From Delphinus delphis (Eukaryota > Chordata > Mammalia > Artiodactyla > Delphinidae): a stretch of DNA of 64,000 nt. The position numbers and the translations under genes were made by a program. Each line of letters starts with the position of its first letter. Within the stretch, counting starts at the first letter, position 1. Where the stretch lies: NCBI RefSeq assembly GCF_949987515.2, contig NC_082692.2:46034418-46098417 (forward strand). Direction: 5' to 3'. This document shows, piece after piece, positions 11,959 through 22,349 of the stretch. Below the pieces are notes generated by a model. That model did not search any database. It was not told the origin of the DNA and saw nothing but the letters and a program-made list of their open reading frames with translations.

Positions 11959-13186
11959 TAAGGATTGCATTGAATCTGTACATTGCCTTGGCTACTATAG
12001 TCATTTTGACAATATTGATTCTTCCAATCCAAGAACATGGTATATCTTTTCATCTGTTTCTGTCGTCTTTTATTTCTTTCATCAGCATCTTATAGTTTTT
12101 GGAGTACAGGTCTTTTGTCTCCTTAGGTAGCTTTATTCCTAGGTACATTTTGTTTTTGATTAGATGGTAAATGGAATTGTTTCTTGAATTTCTCTTTCTG
12201 ATCTTTAATTGCTAGTGTATAGAAATGCAAAAGATTTGTGTGTATTAATTTTGTATCCTGCAACTTTACCAAATTAGTTGATGAATTCTAGTAGTTTTCT
12301 GGCAGCATCTTTAGGATTTTCTATGTATAGTATCATGTCATCTGCAAACAGTGACAGTTTCATTTCGTCTTTTCCAATTTGGATTCTTTTTATTTTTTTC
12401 TTCTATTATTTCCATGGCTAGAATTTCCAAGACTATGTTGAATAAAAGTGGCAAGAGTGGACATCCTTGTCTTGTTCCTGATCCTAGAAGAACTGCTTTC
12501 AGCTTTTCACCATTGAGTATGATGTTAGCTATAGGCTTGTCATATATGGCCTTTATTATGTTGAGGTATGTTCCCTCTGTAATTTTCTGGAGAGTTTTTA
12601 TCATAAATGAGTGTTGAATTTTTTCCAAAGTCTTGTCTGCATCTGTTGAAATGATCATGTCGTTTTTATTCTTCAGTTTGTTGATGTGGTGTATCACACT
12701 GATTGATTTGTGGATACTGAAAAATTCTCACATCCCCAGGATAAATCGCACTTGATCATGGTGTGTGATCCTTTTAATGTTTTGTTGGATTCAGATTGCT
12801 AATATTTTGTTGAGGAATGTTCACCAGTAATATTGGCCTATAATTTTTTTTTTGTGGTATTTTTGTCTGGTTTTGGTACCAAGGTGATGGAGCTTGGGAG
12901 TGTTCCTTCCTCTGCAGTTTTTTGGAATACTTTCAGAAGGATGGGTGTTAGCTCTTCTCTCAACATTTGATAGACTTTGCCTGTGAAGGCATCTGGTCCT
13001 GGACTTTTGTTAGTTGAGAGTTTTTTAATCATGAATTCAATTTCTGTTCATTTTTTCCTATTTCTTCCTGATTCAGTCTTGGGAGATTGTACCTTTCTAA
13101 GAATTTGTCCATTTCTTCCAGGTTGTCCATTTTATTAGCCTATAGTTGCTTGTAGCAGTCTCTTACGAACCTTTGTATTTCTGTGG
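11959..13186 (-). mobile_element. L1 ORF2 reverse-transcriptase fragment, antisense
   Basis: Antisense of L1 ORF2 from the connection/thumb region back through the reverse-transcriptase core. 'gtcatctgcaaacagtgaca' (12338-12357) is the complement of the FADDM active-site block, and the segment near 12630-12670 is the complement of the SxDAxKxFDKIQH motif. It lacks the 3' UTR and poly-A and is truncated at both ends, so it is not a simple 5'-truncated insertion. Confidence 0.85.
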
Positions 13187-13250
13187 CAAATAAATTAATT
13201 TTAAAAAGGAAGGAAGGATAAATAGTGTACGTTTGCTTAAAAGATATTCA

Positions 13251-13577
13251 GGACTTTCCTGGTGGTGCAGTGGTTAAGAATCTGCCTGCCAGTGCAGGGG
13301 ACATGGGTTCGAGCCCTCATCTGGGAAGTTCCCACATGCTGCAGAGCAACTAAGCCCATGCACCAGACTACTGAGGCTGTGCTCTAGAGCCCACAAGCCA
13401 CAACTACTGAGCCTGTATGCCACAACTACTGAAGCCCGCACACCTAGAGCCCATGGTCCGCAACAAGAGAAGCCCGTGCACCACAATGAAGAGTAGCCCC
13501 CATTTGCCACAACTAGAGAAACCCGTGCACAACAACGAAGACCCAATGCAGACAAAACTTAATAAATAAAAAAAAAA
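13251..13577 (+). mobile_element. CHR-type tRNA-Glu SINE, long form
   Basis: It starts 'ggactttcctggtggtgcag', with a tRNA-like A box (tggtgcagtggttaag) and a B box ggttcgagccc (13306-13316), followed by a degenerate 'ccacaactactga' repeat region and an A-rich tail (aataaataaaaaaaaaa). At about 327 bp it is longer than the other three copies here and more diverged from them, which suggests an older CHR subfamily. Confidence 0.88.
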
Positions 13578-13579
13578 TT

Positions 13580-14160
13580 CACTTTGGGAAGATTCTCATA
13601 AGGATAAATTAGTATTTCCTCTTAAACATCTATGTAGGTAATTTCATGTTGATGAATATGAATGATATCATTTACAGATTTAATCCTTTATGTGACTTTT
13701 CTGTGACTCCCCTTTTTAATTGGATTTAAGTTTGTGAGAATATAAAATAGCATACTGTTTATCTCTACTACCCTATTTTAGATAATGGATGATTTCTATT
13801 TTCAGTTATTTTTCCTTAGGAACAATTCTGACTAAAAACAAAACATTTAATGTTAAAATATATTTGTTCTATTCATTGCTCCTAGGAAATTTATGTTTGC
13901 TTAGATATTTTAAATAATTAAAGGGAATATTCTTTCTCAAATTTTGTTTGAAGACGTTAAAAGTTAATTAAATGCATCCTTTGTTTCACAGAAGACAGTT
14001 GTATCTTCAGTCATTGCTTTTTGGTTTTAGTTGATATAGATCATTGTACAGACAGTACAGTAGCATAGCTTTCAGTCCCTTTATCAAGGTTCTTCAAAAT
14101 CTTATTTAAGAAAGGGAGTGATAAGAACAGTCAGTGTATTTATGATGACTTCTTATTTCA
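13580..14160. other. KHDRBS2: Intron 1 sequence just before exon 2
   Basis: AT-rich, with no interspersed repeat recognised in the last ~580 bases before the acceptor. Such repeat-free flanks often carry conserved splicing elements; nothing specific is identified. Confidence 0.5.
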
Positions 14161-14161
14161 T

Positions 14162-14190
14162 TTAATGTTTTTCTTGTGAATTTTTTTCAG
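14162..14190 (+). other. KHDRBS2: 3' splice site of KHDRBS2 exon 2
   Basis: A T-rich tract (ttttcttgtgaatttttttc) runs straight into the AG at 14189-14190, just before the first coding base. A plausible branch point is ttaat at 14162-14166, with its A 26 nt before the exon. This is a good acceptor. Confidence 0.85.
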
Positions 14191-14318
14191 AAATTGAAAA
14201 ATTTCAAGGTTCTGATGGAAAAAAGGAAGATGAAGAAAAGAAATATCTTGATGTCATCAGCAACAAAAACATAAAGCTCTCAGAAAGGGTATTGATTCCT
14301 GTCAAACAGTATCCAAAG
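14191..14318 (+). CDS. KHDRBS2: KHDRBS2 (SLM-1) exon 2: end of QUA1, start of KH domain
   Basis: This is an internal coding exon of KHDRBS2 (SLM-1, Sam68-like mammalian protein 1), a nuclear STAR-family RNA-binding protein known to regulate neuronal alternative splicing, including neurexin exons. It is 128 nt long. Its first two bases finish a codon split after base 1 (G|AA, Glu), then 42 full codons follow and it ends in phase 0. The peptide starts [16 protein letters not shown] and ends [14 protein letters not shown]. The '[20 protein letters not shown]' stretch matches KHDRBS2 as I recall it and differs from KHDRBS1 and KHDRBS3, which share only the VLIPVKQ(Y/F)PK end. In the family this segment links the QUA1 dimerisation region to the KH domain. 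By comparison with the family it covers about residues 31-73. The reading frame is intact, with no stop or frameshift, so this looks like a working exon and not a retrocopy; it is bounded by splice signals and lies in intronic sequence. The 5' half is purine-rich (GAA/AAG runs), typical of splicing enhancers. Confidence 0.93.
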
Positions 14319-14324
14319 GTACTG
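14316..14324 (+). other. KHDRBS2: Weak 5' splice site of KHDRBS2 exon 2
   Basis: The exon end and donor read AAG|gtactg. The invariant GT and +3 A are present, but +4 is C, +5 is T instead of the strongly preferred G, and +6 is G. The exon side (AAG) is good. The purine-rich exon may compensate through splicing enhancers; that is inference. Confidence 0.8.
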
Positions 14325-17300
14325 TAATATATGCTTTGTTCACATAGAATTAAGAAAAAATTGATAAAAATAAGACTTGATGGTTTATTCATTGTCTTTC
14401 ATGAAATAAATGTGTAAAGCTTCATTTTATTAATATACACAAATATATGATACTGACATAGAAGAAGGAAAACTCTTTGAAAGTACAATAATTTTCAACT
14501 GATGGCTGTATTTTTATTCTGTGAATATGGGAAGCATAACTAGATATTTTAATAAGTTATTTAATGTGTAAATCATTTGACAATTTGATTTTTCAAATAT
14601 GCACACTCAGTAATGTTTTGGTTCATGTTAAAATGCATATTCTTATTGCAAAAGGGAGTAGAATTACTGCTACTGTCAATATACAGCATTAGCCAAACAG
14701 CAGAGAATTATTATATTTAGGAAGGTAATATAGTCTTTATTAGACCCTTGGATTGTAATCTCTAGTCTTCTATATTCAGAGTCCATTTATATAATGATTA
14801 TGATAGTATTTTCTTGAAAATACTTTTTCACTAGACACTTTGTCATCATGTGATATTTTTATCAGCAGAATCATTATTATAAAATATAACATTTCAATAG
14901 CATGGTTTCATTACTTATATTCATAAATTCCAATGGTTGAAAGCAGTTTCTTTTTTTAATTTTTTTTAAGTAAATTACCTAAGCAAAAAAAAAAGGAAAC
15001 TCAAAGATTTAAGCTGGTAATTAACTTTCTGAAGAGTGTATCTGAAGCAAAGACCATATAATTGTCCTAATAATAAAGATTACAGAAATAAATGCTGTAG
15101 TTTACCAATTGTCTTCTAATATGATAAAGTTTAGTAAATACAATTAAGTAGAAGGTTGTGTTTGTAATTATTTCAAACAGAATAAGCTGTTACAGCACAT
15201 CAAACCATAAAATTTAACTTTCAGATGAGGTTTTTTGGGCATACACGTTTTTGGTTTTTGTGTTTATTTTGAGCTAGACCTACACTATTGCAAGATAGGT
15301 ACATTCAATAGATATATATTTATAATTTAAATTTTATGAAATTTACTTTACACTTATGTTTTAAAATATTAAATTGGGCTGTCATAGAAATGTACATGAA
15401 AATTTTACTTAGTAATGAAATATGGTAGAAATATGATGGGGTATTGTGTCTTTTTTAAGGAACCTGGTTAATTAAACCTTTAGAGTCTAGATGGAGTACA
15501 GGGTCCTTCTTTAAATCATATATTTAAATATTACATAACTTGATACTTTTTCTCAGAATAATACTTGTCCATTCTTAGGATATGAGAAAGCTCGTGATAG
15601 ACTCAGTATCTGCTTCTCAATAAAATGTAGCTCTATATCTCTGACCAAGTTGTGTTGGCGTTTCAAGTCCTGATAGCTCTCCAAGTGATGGGTGTGAGTG
15701 ATGTTATACTGAATATTACAGTAGTAGTTTACACTTGATTCATAATGATGACTACTGAAACAAGAATATTTTATGGTGTCAATTTTTGTGTGATATTTAA
15801 TTTCATAATTTATAGGAAGGTTTTTAAACAACAAAACCACCTATTATTCATATTGAAATAAACCATGTCTCACTAGCAAATTATTGTACCCCCTTGAATT
15901 TTTAGAATCACAGAATGCTTAAGCTGAGACTAATCTTGGAAATCACAGAATATATAAAACTTCTATTTTACAGATGTGGTAACTAATTATGACTTGCTCA
16001 TAAAAAATTCACAACTAATTGTGAACTGCTCAAAGAAATAATCTTTGCTCTAGATGGAATGCTTCACGAGGCTGCTGTTATTTTAAAATTCTTCATTTTT
16101 TGTGAACCATTACATTTTTAACTTGACTAAAAATGCTCAAATTTTACATGACTTTTTCATATAAAGTGTGGAAGAAAGTTAAAACCAATAGCTCCTAATG
16201 ATTAATAGTTTTACGGAGTATTATCAAATAACAATTTATGCCTTATAAAATCTACCATTTTTATGAATATAATGAATATAATGCCAAACTTCTTTATTTA
16301 TTATGGTGATGTGCATTTCATACATCTAATTATCACACATAGAGAACTCTTAGAGCCCTTTTACAGAAAAAGAATACTGAGAAACACAATCATCTATCAA
16401 GTTGACCTACATTTGTTTTTGCTTGTTTTTATACTATAACAATAAAATTAAAATCAACGTTTTGAAAACAATATTTACTTTCAAAAGTGGTGTTTCTCTC
16501 CTGCTGACTGAATATCTGTGGTGTTAATATTATAATCTCTAATCTTGAACCGTATTTGCTGTGCATTTGTGAGCTGTAACACGTGTAGTGCGGTATGATC
16601 CTGTGAACTGTTGAGCAGGACACAAGAGTATGGGTTCAAAGTTTACTCTTTTAAAATAAAAAGTGATGCACCCTTTAGGGGTCCATCAGGGAAAGGCCTG
16701 CCTCACACGTCTTCTCCCACAGCTGTCCCTGCCCTTGATGCCTGCTGTGTGGACTGACAGTCCATGTGGTGTTTACATCATCCTCTCCAATAAAGAGTAA
16801 TATAGAATTATGGGAATTCTTGAGGAAATGACCTCATCCCGATTTTACTACTTGACCTTTTACAGACAGATTTTGTTTCAATTAGTCTCTAATTCAAGTT
16901 AGTTTGCTGACTTAATTAATTCAAGGAACTGAGAGAAATTTAAGATTTAAATTATAGAAAATATAAGAATACTTTTCACACACATTAAGAATGATTTATC
17001 TAGTGTTTTGTAGTTAATCACTTAATTTGGAGGAAAAAGCCATATTAAATTATTTTAATGGACAGTTTTTCTTGTTTGTTTTAATTTTTTTTTGTTTGTA
17101 ACAAGATTAGTAAATAAATGGACTTTGTATATCTATTGTTTACATTTGCAAATGTTTTAGAATCAGAGCGATTATGTCTTGATGGTCAAATCTCTAAGGA
17201 GGCAACGTGGTCAGTATGTTCCTCTATAATCCTGAGATTATTGTGGAAAACGCACCACCTTTAACATTAGCTCTTTCTCCCTGAATCCACACACACGGCA

Positions 17301-18357
17301 CTTTATAGTCCAATACACATTTACTTTTTTCAAATTTGGATACTTCCAACTCTTATGCATATTATAATCAGAATCAGTTTACAGTCTCTATCAGGCAAGT
17401 GGTGTTTATAACTCACTGTTTTTGTCTGTAAACTTTGCACATGTGAATTTGGTCATGGCTTCTTATATTGAGTTGTTTGTAGTGTTGGAAGTATGTGTAT
17501 TGAGTTTAGTTGCTTTTGAAAGTGTATTAGGGCATTATGATTTAGTGTTGATGTGCTAGGAGATTACATATACAGAAAAAGAAGAGAACTGTAGCTTGGG
17601 GCATAAATTTCATATTAATGAAGACAGTCTTCATCCTTGCAAGAAGCAGAAAAAAGTGCCTTACAGGACATAAGAAACTAAGATACACATAATGTTGGCT
17701 GCTGTGTTCTGTTTTGTTCTGCTAGAAGGATGACTATCACAAGCAGGCATCCATGCAGAAGGATGCCCGTCACAAGCATGGGCACAGTGAGGAGGGTCAG
17801 AGGATGGGGCAGTACTGCCTCCACCTGCTGGAGACCTGCCTGTTGCTATTGTACCTATTTGTCCATCTGGGCAATTCAACCTCTCAGTGTCTTTTAAAAA
17901 TACCTTTTTGATGTTGCCTTTAGAATCCTCTAAAATACTTCAGACATCTTCTTCAATTAAATTTGCCCCAAGGCCCACATTTTATTTCTCGACCCAAATT
18001 ACTGCCAACTTTTAAAGCAATAAATTGCCAGGAGCATAAATCGGCCCCCAAAATTTAGCCCCTTTTAAGATCAAATGCAGCCATGTCCCCCTGTGCTGCT
18101 TTTGAAATCAATTCCTTATGTAGATTAATGCAGAAAATTAAAGTTCCAAAATATGTTCAAAAACACCACACTTGCTCTATATTTTGTCTTTGCCTGCTCA
18201 GTCCCAGAGAGAGGGGCTGCCTTCTGTGCCTGGTTGGAAGCACTCTCCACAGCCTGGCATGTCCTCCCACAAATCTTGTTTCCTTCTCTGTACTTTGAAA
18301 GATGAAAACCAAAACCTGTTATTTTTTCTAACTTTTTAAGTAATTATCAGAACATTT
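14325..18357. other. KHDRBS2: Proximal intron 2, no recognised repeat
   Basis: About 4 kb of AT-rich intron. The first 120 bases contain several TTAA/TAAA words (see findings). A 33-bp imperfect tandem repeat lies near 17724-17785 (aaggatgactatcacaagca and aaggatgcccgtcacaagca). No exon with a good frame and splice sites was seen. 15905-16060 weakly resembles an old repeat that I cannot name. Confidence 0.45.
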
Positions 18358-18372
18358 AAGAATGGTTAATAG
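18358..18372. repeat. Left target-site duplication of full-length L1
   Basis: aagaatggttaatag here and aagaatagttaatag at 26516-26530 differ at one base. They bound the full-length L1 and define its ends. Confidence 0.9.
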
Positions 18373-21177
18373 GATGATGAGTTAAGGTGGCAGAGGAGTA
18401 GGAGGACGTGGAGTTCATCTCTCTCCACAGATGCATCAGGAATACAACTATAGATGCAACAGTTCTCACAGGACACTGGCTGAATGCTAGCAGAAGACCT
18501 TGAACAACAGAAAGGACTATAAAGATCCTTGCATAACTGGGTATGACAAAAAATAAAAAAGGTAGAGGATGAGGAGAGGAAGTGGGACAGGGCCTGCACC
18601 CGCAGTTGGGGAGCTGAAGCAGAGGAGAGATTCCTGGATTCGGGGAAACCCTTTTCTGACAGGGAAATCAATTGGGACAGAAGGGAAGCATTTGAGGCTG
18701 TTGGAAGAGGGTGAAGTGGCTGATCTGTGACAGATGCAGCAGACTCAGAACTACACAGACAGTCTGTACTGTGGCCCTGCGTGCCCCGGACTGGGACGTG
18801 TGTTCACAGGTGTGCAAGGGAGCTGGGAGCTGGAGCATGGGGATTGGAGAAGAGGCCTGGGGCAAGAACTGGTGTTGGCTGTGGGAAGACAGACTGAGGG
18901 GACAGGAGGGAAGAAATCCACAGCAGGGAATGCCTACAGAGGAAGACCGGACTGCCATGGAAGCAGGCACTACTGCTGAGTCACACTCAGGGGGAGGAGC
19001 CACTATTGTAGCCTCTCTGTCCCCTCATGCTGGCACCCACCAACGGACAATAAAAGAAGCCCTCTCAGGGCCAGCCCTCACATGCCAGCTTCCGGGCACC
19101 AAAAATAGCCCGGCCAGGGCCAGCCCTCATGCACCTTACGCCAGGTGCCAGAAAAGGCCCTCACTAGGGCCATATCTCTTGCACCCATGATCGCTGGCTT
19201 CCCTGCACATTTGGCACCACCAGGGCTCCTGCCATCCAAGCAGTCATACCACCTCTGTGCCTGGTCCTCACTGGGACAGAGCCATGAGCTCCAAGGCATC
19301 CTCAAGACCAGACTCCTGTGGTTGGACCACATGCAGAGTTGGGGATAAAACCAAAGCTGAACCCCAGGGATGGGGCGACTAAGAAAGAGGATTGAAAATC
19401 TTTCCGTGAGCTGTACAAGCTGCAGATTAAATCCACATGATCAGCTAGACCCTACGTCTATCCAATATCTGAGTAGACAATGAGTGTTCCCACAAATGAA
19501 AACAGTCTATCTCTGGCAGCTGTGGAGTTTGGGGACAAAAACACACAGGAATTGGGCCACATCAGAGTCTGCGTGGTCCCCACAGGGCCCACAGCAGGTC
19601 CAGGGACCAGCCCAGAGGCAGAGGAGGACCTCCTGGGGAGGCAGAGGTGAGCTGTGGCTCATGGCGTGTGCAAGGACACTTAACAGCTGAGACCCCACGG
19701 AAACATAATTATTACTATTACTTTTATTATATTTTGATTCATTCTCTTGTTGGTTCTAGCTTTTTTTTTTTTAGTTTATTTTGGGGGGGGAATCTTCGTG
19801 TTTTATAACGTTTAAAAAATTTTTTTATATATTTCTGTTTTCACTTTTCTTTTATGTTGTTCTGTGTTCTTTTCTCTCATTTTATTCTTTTTCTTTCATA
19901 TATTTTGTATTTTAAAAAAAATTCCCATTTCTACTTTCCTTTTCTGTTGTTTTGTTTTTTCCCTTTTTTTAAAATTATTTTTATCGGTTTGTTCTGTTTC
20001 TTTGCTTTATTCTTCAGTTGGCATACTTCTTTGGTTTTGTTTTTAGGTTTTGTGTTTTTGTTAGTTTTGATTCTAATTCTTTGATTTTGTTTTTAGGTTC
20101 TTCAGTTTCTCTGGTTGTTCTCTTGTTTTTTTGTTTCTGTTTTGTTTTTTTTCTGTTTTTGTTTTTGTTTGGTTCTGTTTTTCTTTCTTTTGCATGTGTG
20201 TGTGTTTCCTTGTTTCTGTTTTTGGTTGTTTGATTCTGTTTTTACCATTTTCTGGGGCCTTGTTTGTCTTTTTTTTTTTCCTTTCTTTTACTTTAATATA
20301 TTTTTTATCTTATTTTTTTACATTTCTATTTCTATGTTGCTTTTCTGTTGTTCTGTCTTCTTTCCCCATTTTCTTTTTTTTAAATAATTTTTGTCACTTT
20401 GTTTCTTTGCTTCATTCTTCAATTGGCACTCTGCTTTGGTTTGGTTTTTTTGGTTTTGTGTTTTTGTTACTTTTCTTTTTAATGGTTTGATTTCATTCCT
20501 GGGTTTGTTTGTTTGTCTGGTTGTTCTCTTGCTTTTTGCTTTATTTGGCTCTGTTTCTTTTGTGTGTGTGTGTGTGTGTTTCCTTGTTTCTGTTTCCGTT
20601 TTTTTGATTTTAATTTTTACCATTTGTCTGGGGTTTTGTTAGTGTTTTAAAAAAATTTTTTTTAATCACCTTTATTGTCAGGATGAGTGACTTGCAGGTT
20701 CTTGGTTCCCTGACTGGAAGTTGGGCCTGAGGCTCCAGGATGGAAGCACTGAGTCCAGGACGCTGGACCATGAGAGAATTCCCTGCCCTAGGGAAGATTA
20801 ATCACCGAGTGCTTTCACGGAGGCCTCTATCTGAATCCAAGATCCAGCTCCACCCAACTGCCTGCAGCTCCCAGGGCTGAACGCCTCACACCAAACAACA
20901 AATAAGACAGGAAGACAAAACCATGCATCAGCATACAGACGACCTAAAGTCATACTAAGCTCACAGACACCCCAAAACATACCACCTGACACAGCCCTGC
21001 TCATCAGAGAGAAAAGACAGCTCCATCCACTAGAATGCAGGCACCAGTCCCTCCCATCAGGAAGCCTAAGCAAGCCACTGGACCAACCTCACCACTGGGG
21101 GCAGAGAACAGAAGCAAGAGGAACTACGACCCTGCAGCTGAGGGATAGTATACCTCAAATACTGTAAATTAGACAAC
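18373..21177 (+). promoter_or_regulatory. L1 5' UTR/promoter region, unusually long
   Basis: It begins 'gatgatgagttaaggtggca', GC-moderate until about 19700, then a pyrimidine-rich block (about 19700-20650), then a GC-moderate proximal leader up to the ORF1 start. It contains open frames of 159 codons in sense (18711-19190) and 111 codons in antisense (18668-19003) that match nothing I know. L1 5' UTRs normally hold an internal RNA polymerase II promoter; no specific factor site is claimed. Confidence 0.75.
19700..20650 (+). repeat. Pyrimidine-rich two-unit tandem block in L1 5' UTR
   Basis: A very T-rich stretch made of two diverged units. The word gtttctttgctt recurs at about 19997 and 20401, tttccttgtttctgtt at 20205 and 20579, and accattt(t/g)tctgggg at about 20244 and 20618, giving offsets of about 375-404 bp. 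A (TG)n run sits at 20560-20579. Hydrophobic Phe-rich open frames here are by-products of the T content. Confidence 0.8.
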
Positions 21178-21225
21178 ATGAGAAGACAGGGAAATATCTT
21201 GCAGGCAAAGGAGCAAGATAAAAAC

Positions 21226-21236
21226 CCACAAAACCA
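21226..21236. repeat. Target-site duplication of CHR SINE (left copy)
   Basis: ccacaaaacca here is repeated exactly at 21449-21459, on the other side of the SINE. Confidence 0.92.
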
Positions 21237-21448
21237 GGGCTTCCCTGGTGGCGCAGTGGTTGAGAGTCCGCCGGCAGATGCAGGGGACACAGGTTCGTGC
21301 CCTGGTCCGGGAAGATCCCACATGCCGCGGAGGAGCTAGGCCCGTGAGCCATGGCTGCTGAGCCTGTGCGTGCATCCGGAGCCTGTGCTCCGCAACGGGA
21401 GAGGCCACATCAGTGAGAGGCCCACGTACCGCAAAAAAAAAACAAAAA
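21237..21448 (+). mobile_element. CHR tRNA-Glu SINE inside L1 ORF1
   Basis: It begins 'gggcttccctggtggcgcag', with A box, B box (ggttcgtgccc, near 21292) and an A-rich tail, flanked by a perfect 11-bp target duplication. It lies in L1 ORF1, so it inserted after the L1. This compact ~210-bp head-plus-tail form is the cetacean CHR type. Confidence 0.95.
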
Positions 21449-22349
21449 CCACAAAACCAAATAAATAAAAAATGAAGAGGAAATAGGCAAACTACCTGAA
21501 ACTACTAAAGAGAGTAAATATGAACCAAAATCTTGGAAATAGAATAGAGAAAATACAAGAAACATTTAACAAGAACCGAGAAGAACTAAAGAGCAAACAA
21601 ACAGTAGTGACCAACACAGTAACTGAAATTAAAAATAATCTAGAAGGAATCAATAGCAGAATAACTTAGGTAGAAGAACGGATACGTGAGCTGGAAGTTA
21701 GAATGGTGGAAATAAATGCTGCAGAGCAGAATAAAGAAAAAATAATGAAAAGAATTGAGGACAGTCTCAGAGACTTCTGGGACAATATTAAGCACACCAA
21801 CCTTTGAATTATAGGCGTCTCAGAAGAATAATTTAAAAAGAAAGGGTCTGAGAAAATATTTTAAGAGATTATAGTTGAAAACTTCCCCAAAACGGGAAAG
21901 GAAATAAAGTCAAGTCCAGGAAGTGTAAAGAGTCCCATACAGGATAAACCCAAGGAGAAACATGCCAAGTTACATACTAATCAAACTAACAAAAATTAAA
22001 CAAAATGAAAAAATACTGAAAGCAGGAAGGGAAAAGCAACAAATAATATACAAGGGAATCCCCATAAGGATAACAGCTGATCTTTCAGCAGAAACTCTTC
22101 AAGCCAGCGGAGAGTGGCAGGATATATTTAAAGTGATGAAAGGGAAAAACTTATAACCAAGATTCCTCTACCCAGCAAGGATCTCATTCAGATTTGATAG
22201 AGAAATCAAAAGCTTTACAGACAAGCAAAAGCTAAGAGAATTCAGCACCACCAAACCAGCTTTACAACAAATGCTAAAGGAACTTCTCTAGGCAGGAAAC
22301 ACAAGATAAGGAAAAGATCTACAAAAACAAACCCCCCAAAATTAAGAAA

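Larger units (their letters stand above)
21178..22291 (+). pseudogene. L1 ORF1 pseudogene, split by a SINE
   Basis: ORF1p is the L1 nucleic-acid chaperone that coats L1 RNA (coiled-coil trimer, RRM and C-terminal domain). The start ATG at 21178 gives MRRQGNILQAKEQDKN and is aligned with the ORF1 start MKRQRTMSQMKEQDKT of the L1 at 63459. The frame is cut after about 18 codons by the CHR SINE and its target duplication (21237-21459). After it there are in-frame stops, for example tag in ataacttag (near 21661-21670) and tga/taa near 21800-21830. The C-terminal end reads LQQMLKELL and then stops at 22289-22291. Confidence 0.88.

Noticed and set aside
16670..16800. Possible retrocopy end (ccaataaagagtaa)
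   Set aside because: No poly-A tail, no target duplication and no recognisable parent gene.
18711..19190. 159-codon frame as a host gene
   Set aside because: It lies within the L1 leader bounded by the L1 target duplications, so it is not a host gene; kept only as a weak L1 question.
20018..20490. Overlapping Phe-rich open frames that look like membrane proteins
   Set aside because: They come from the T-rich block of the L1 5' UTR; any frame of such sequence codes mostly Phe, Leu, Cys and Val. No start context, no motif.
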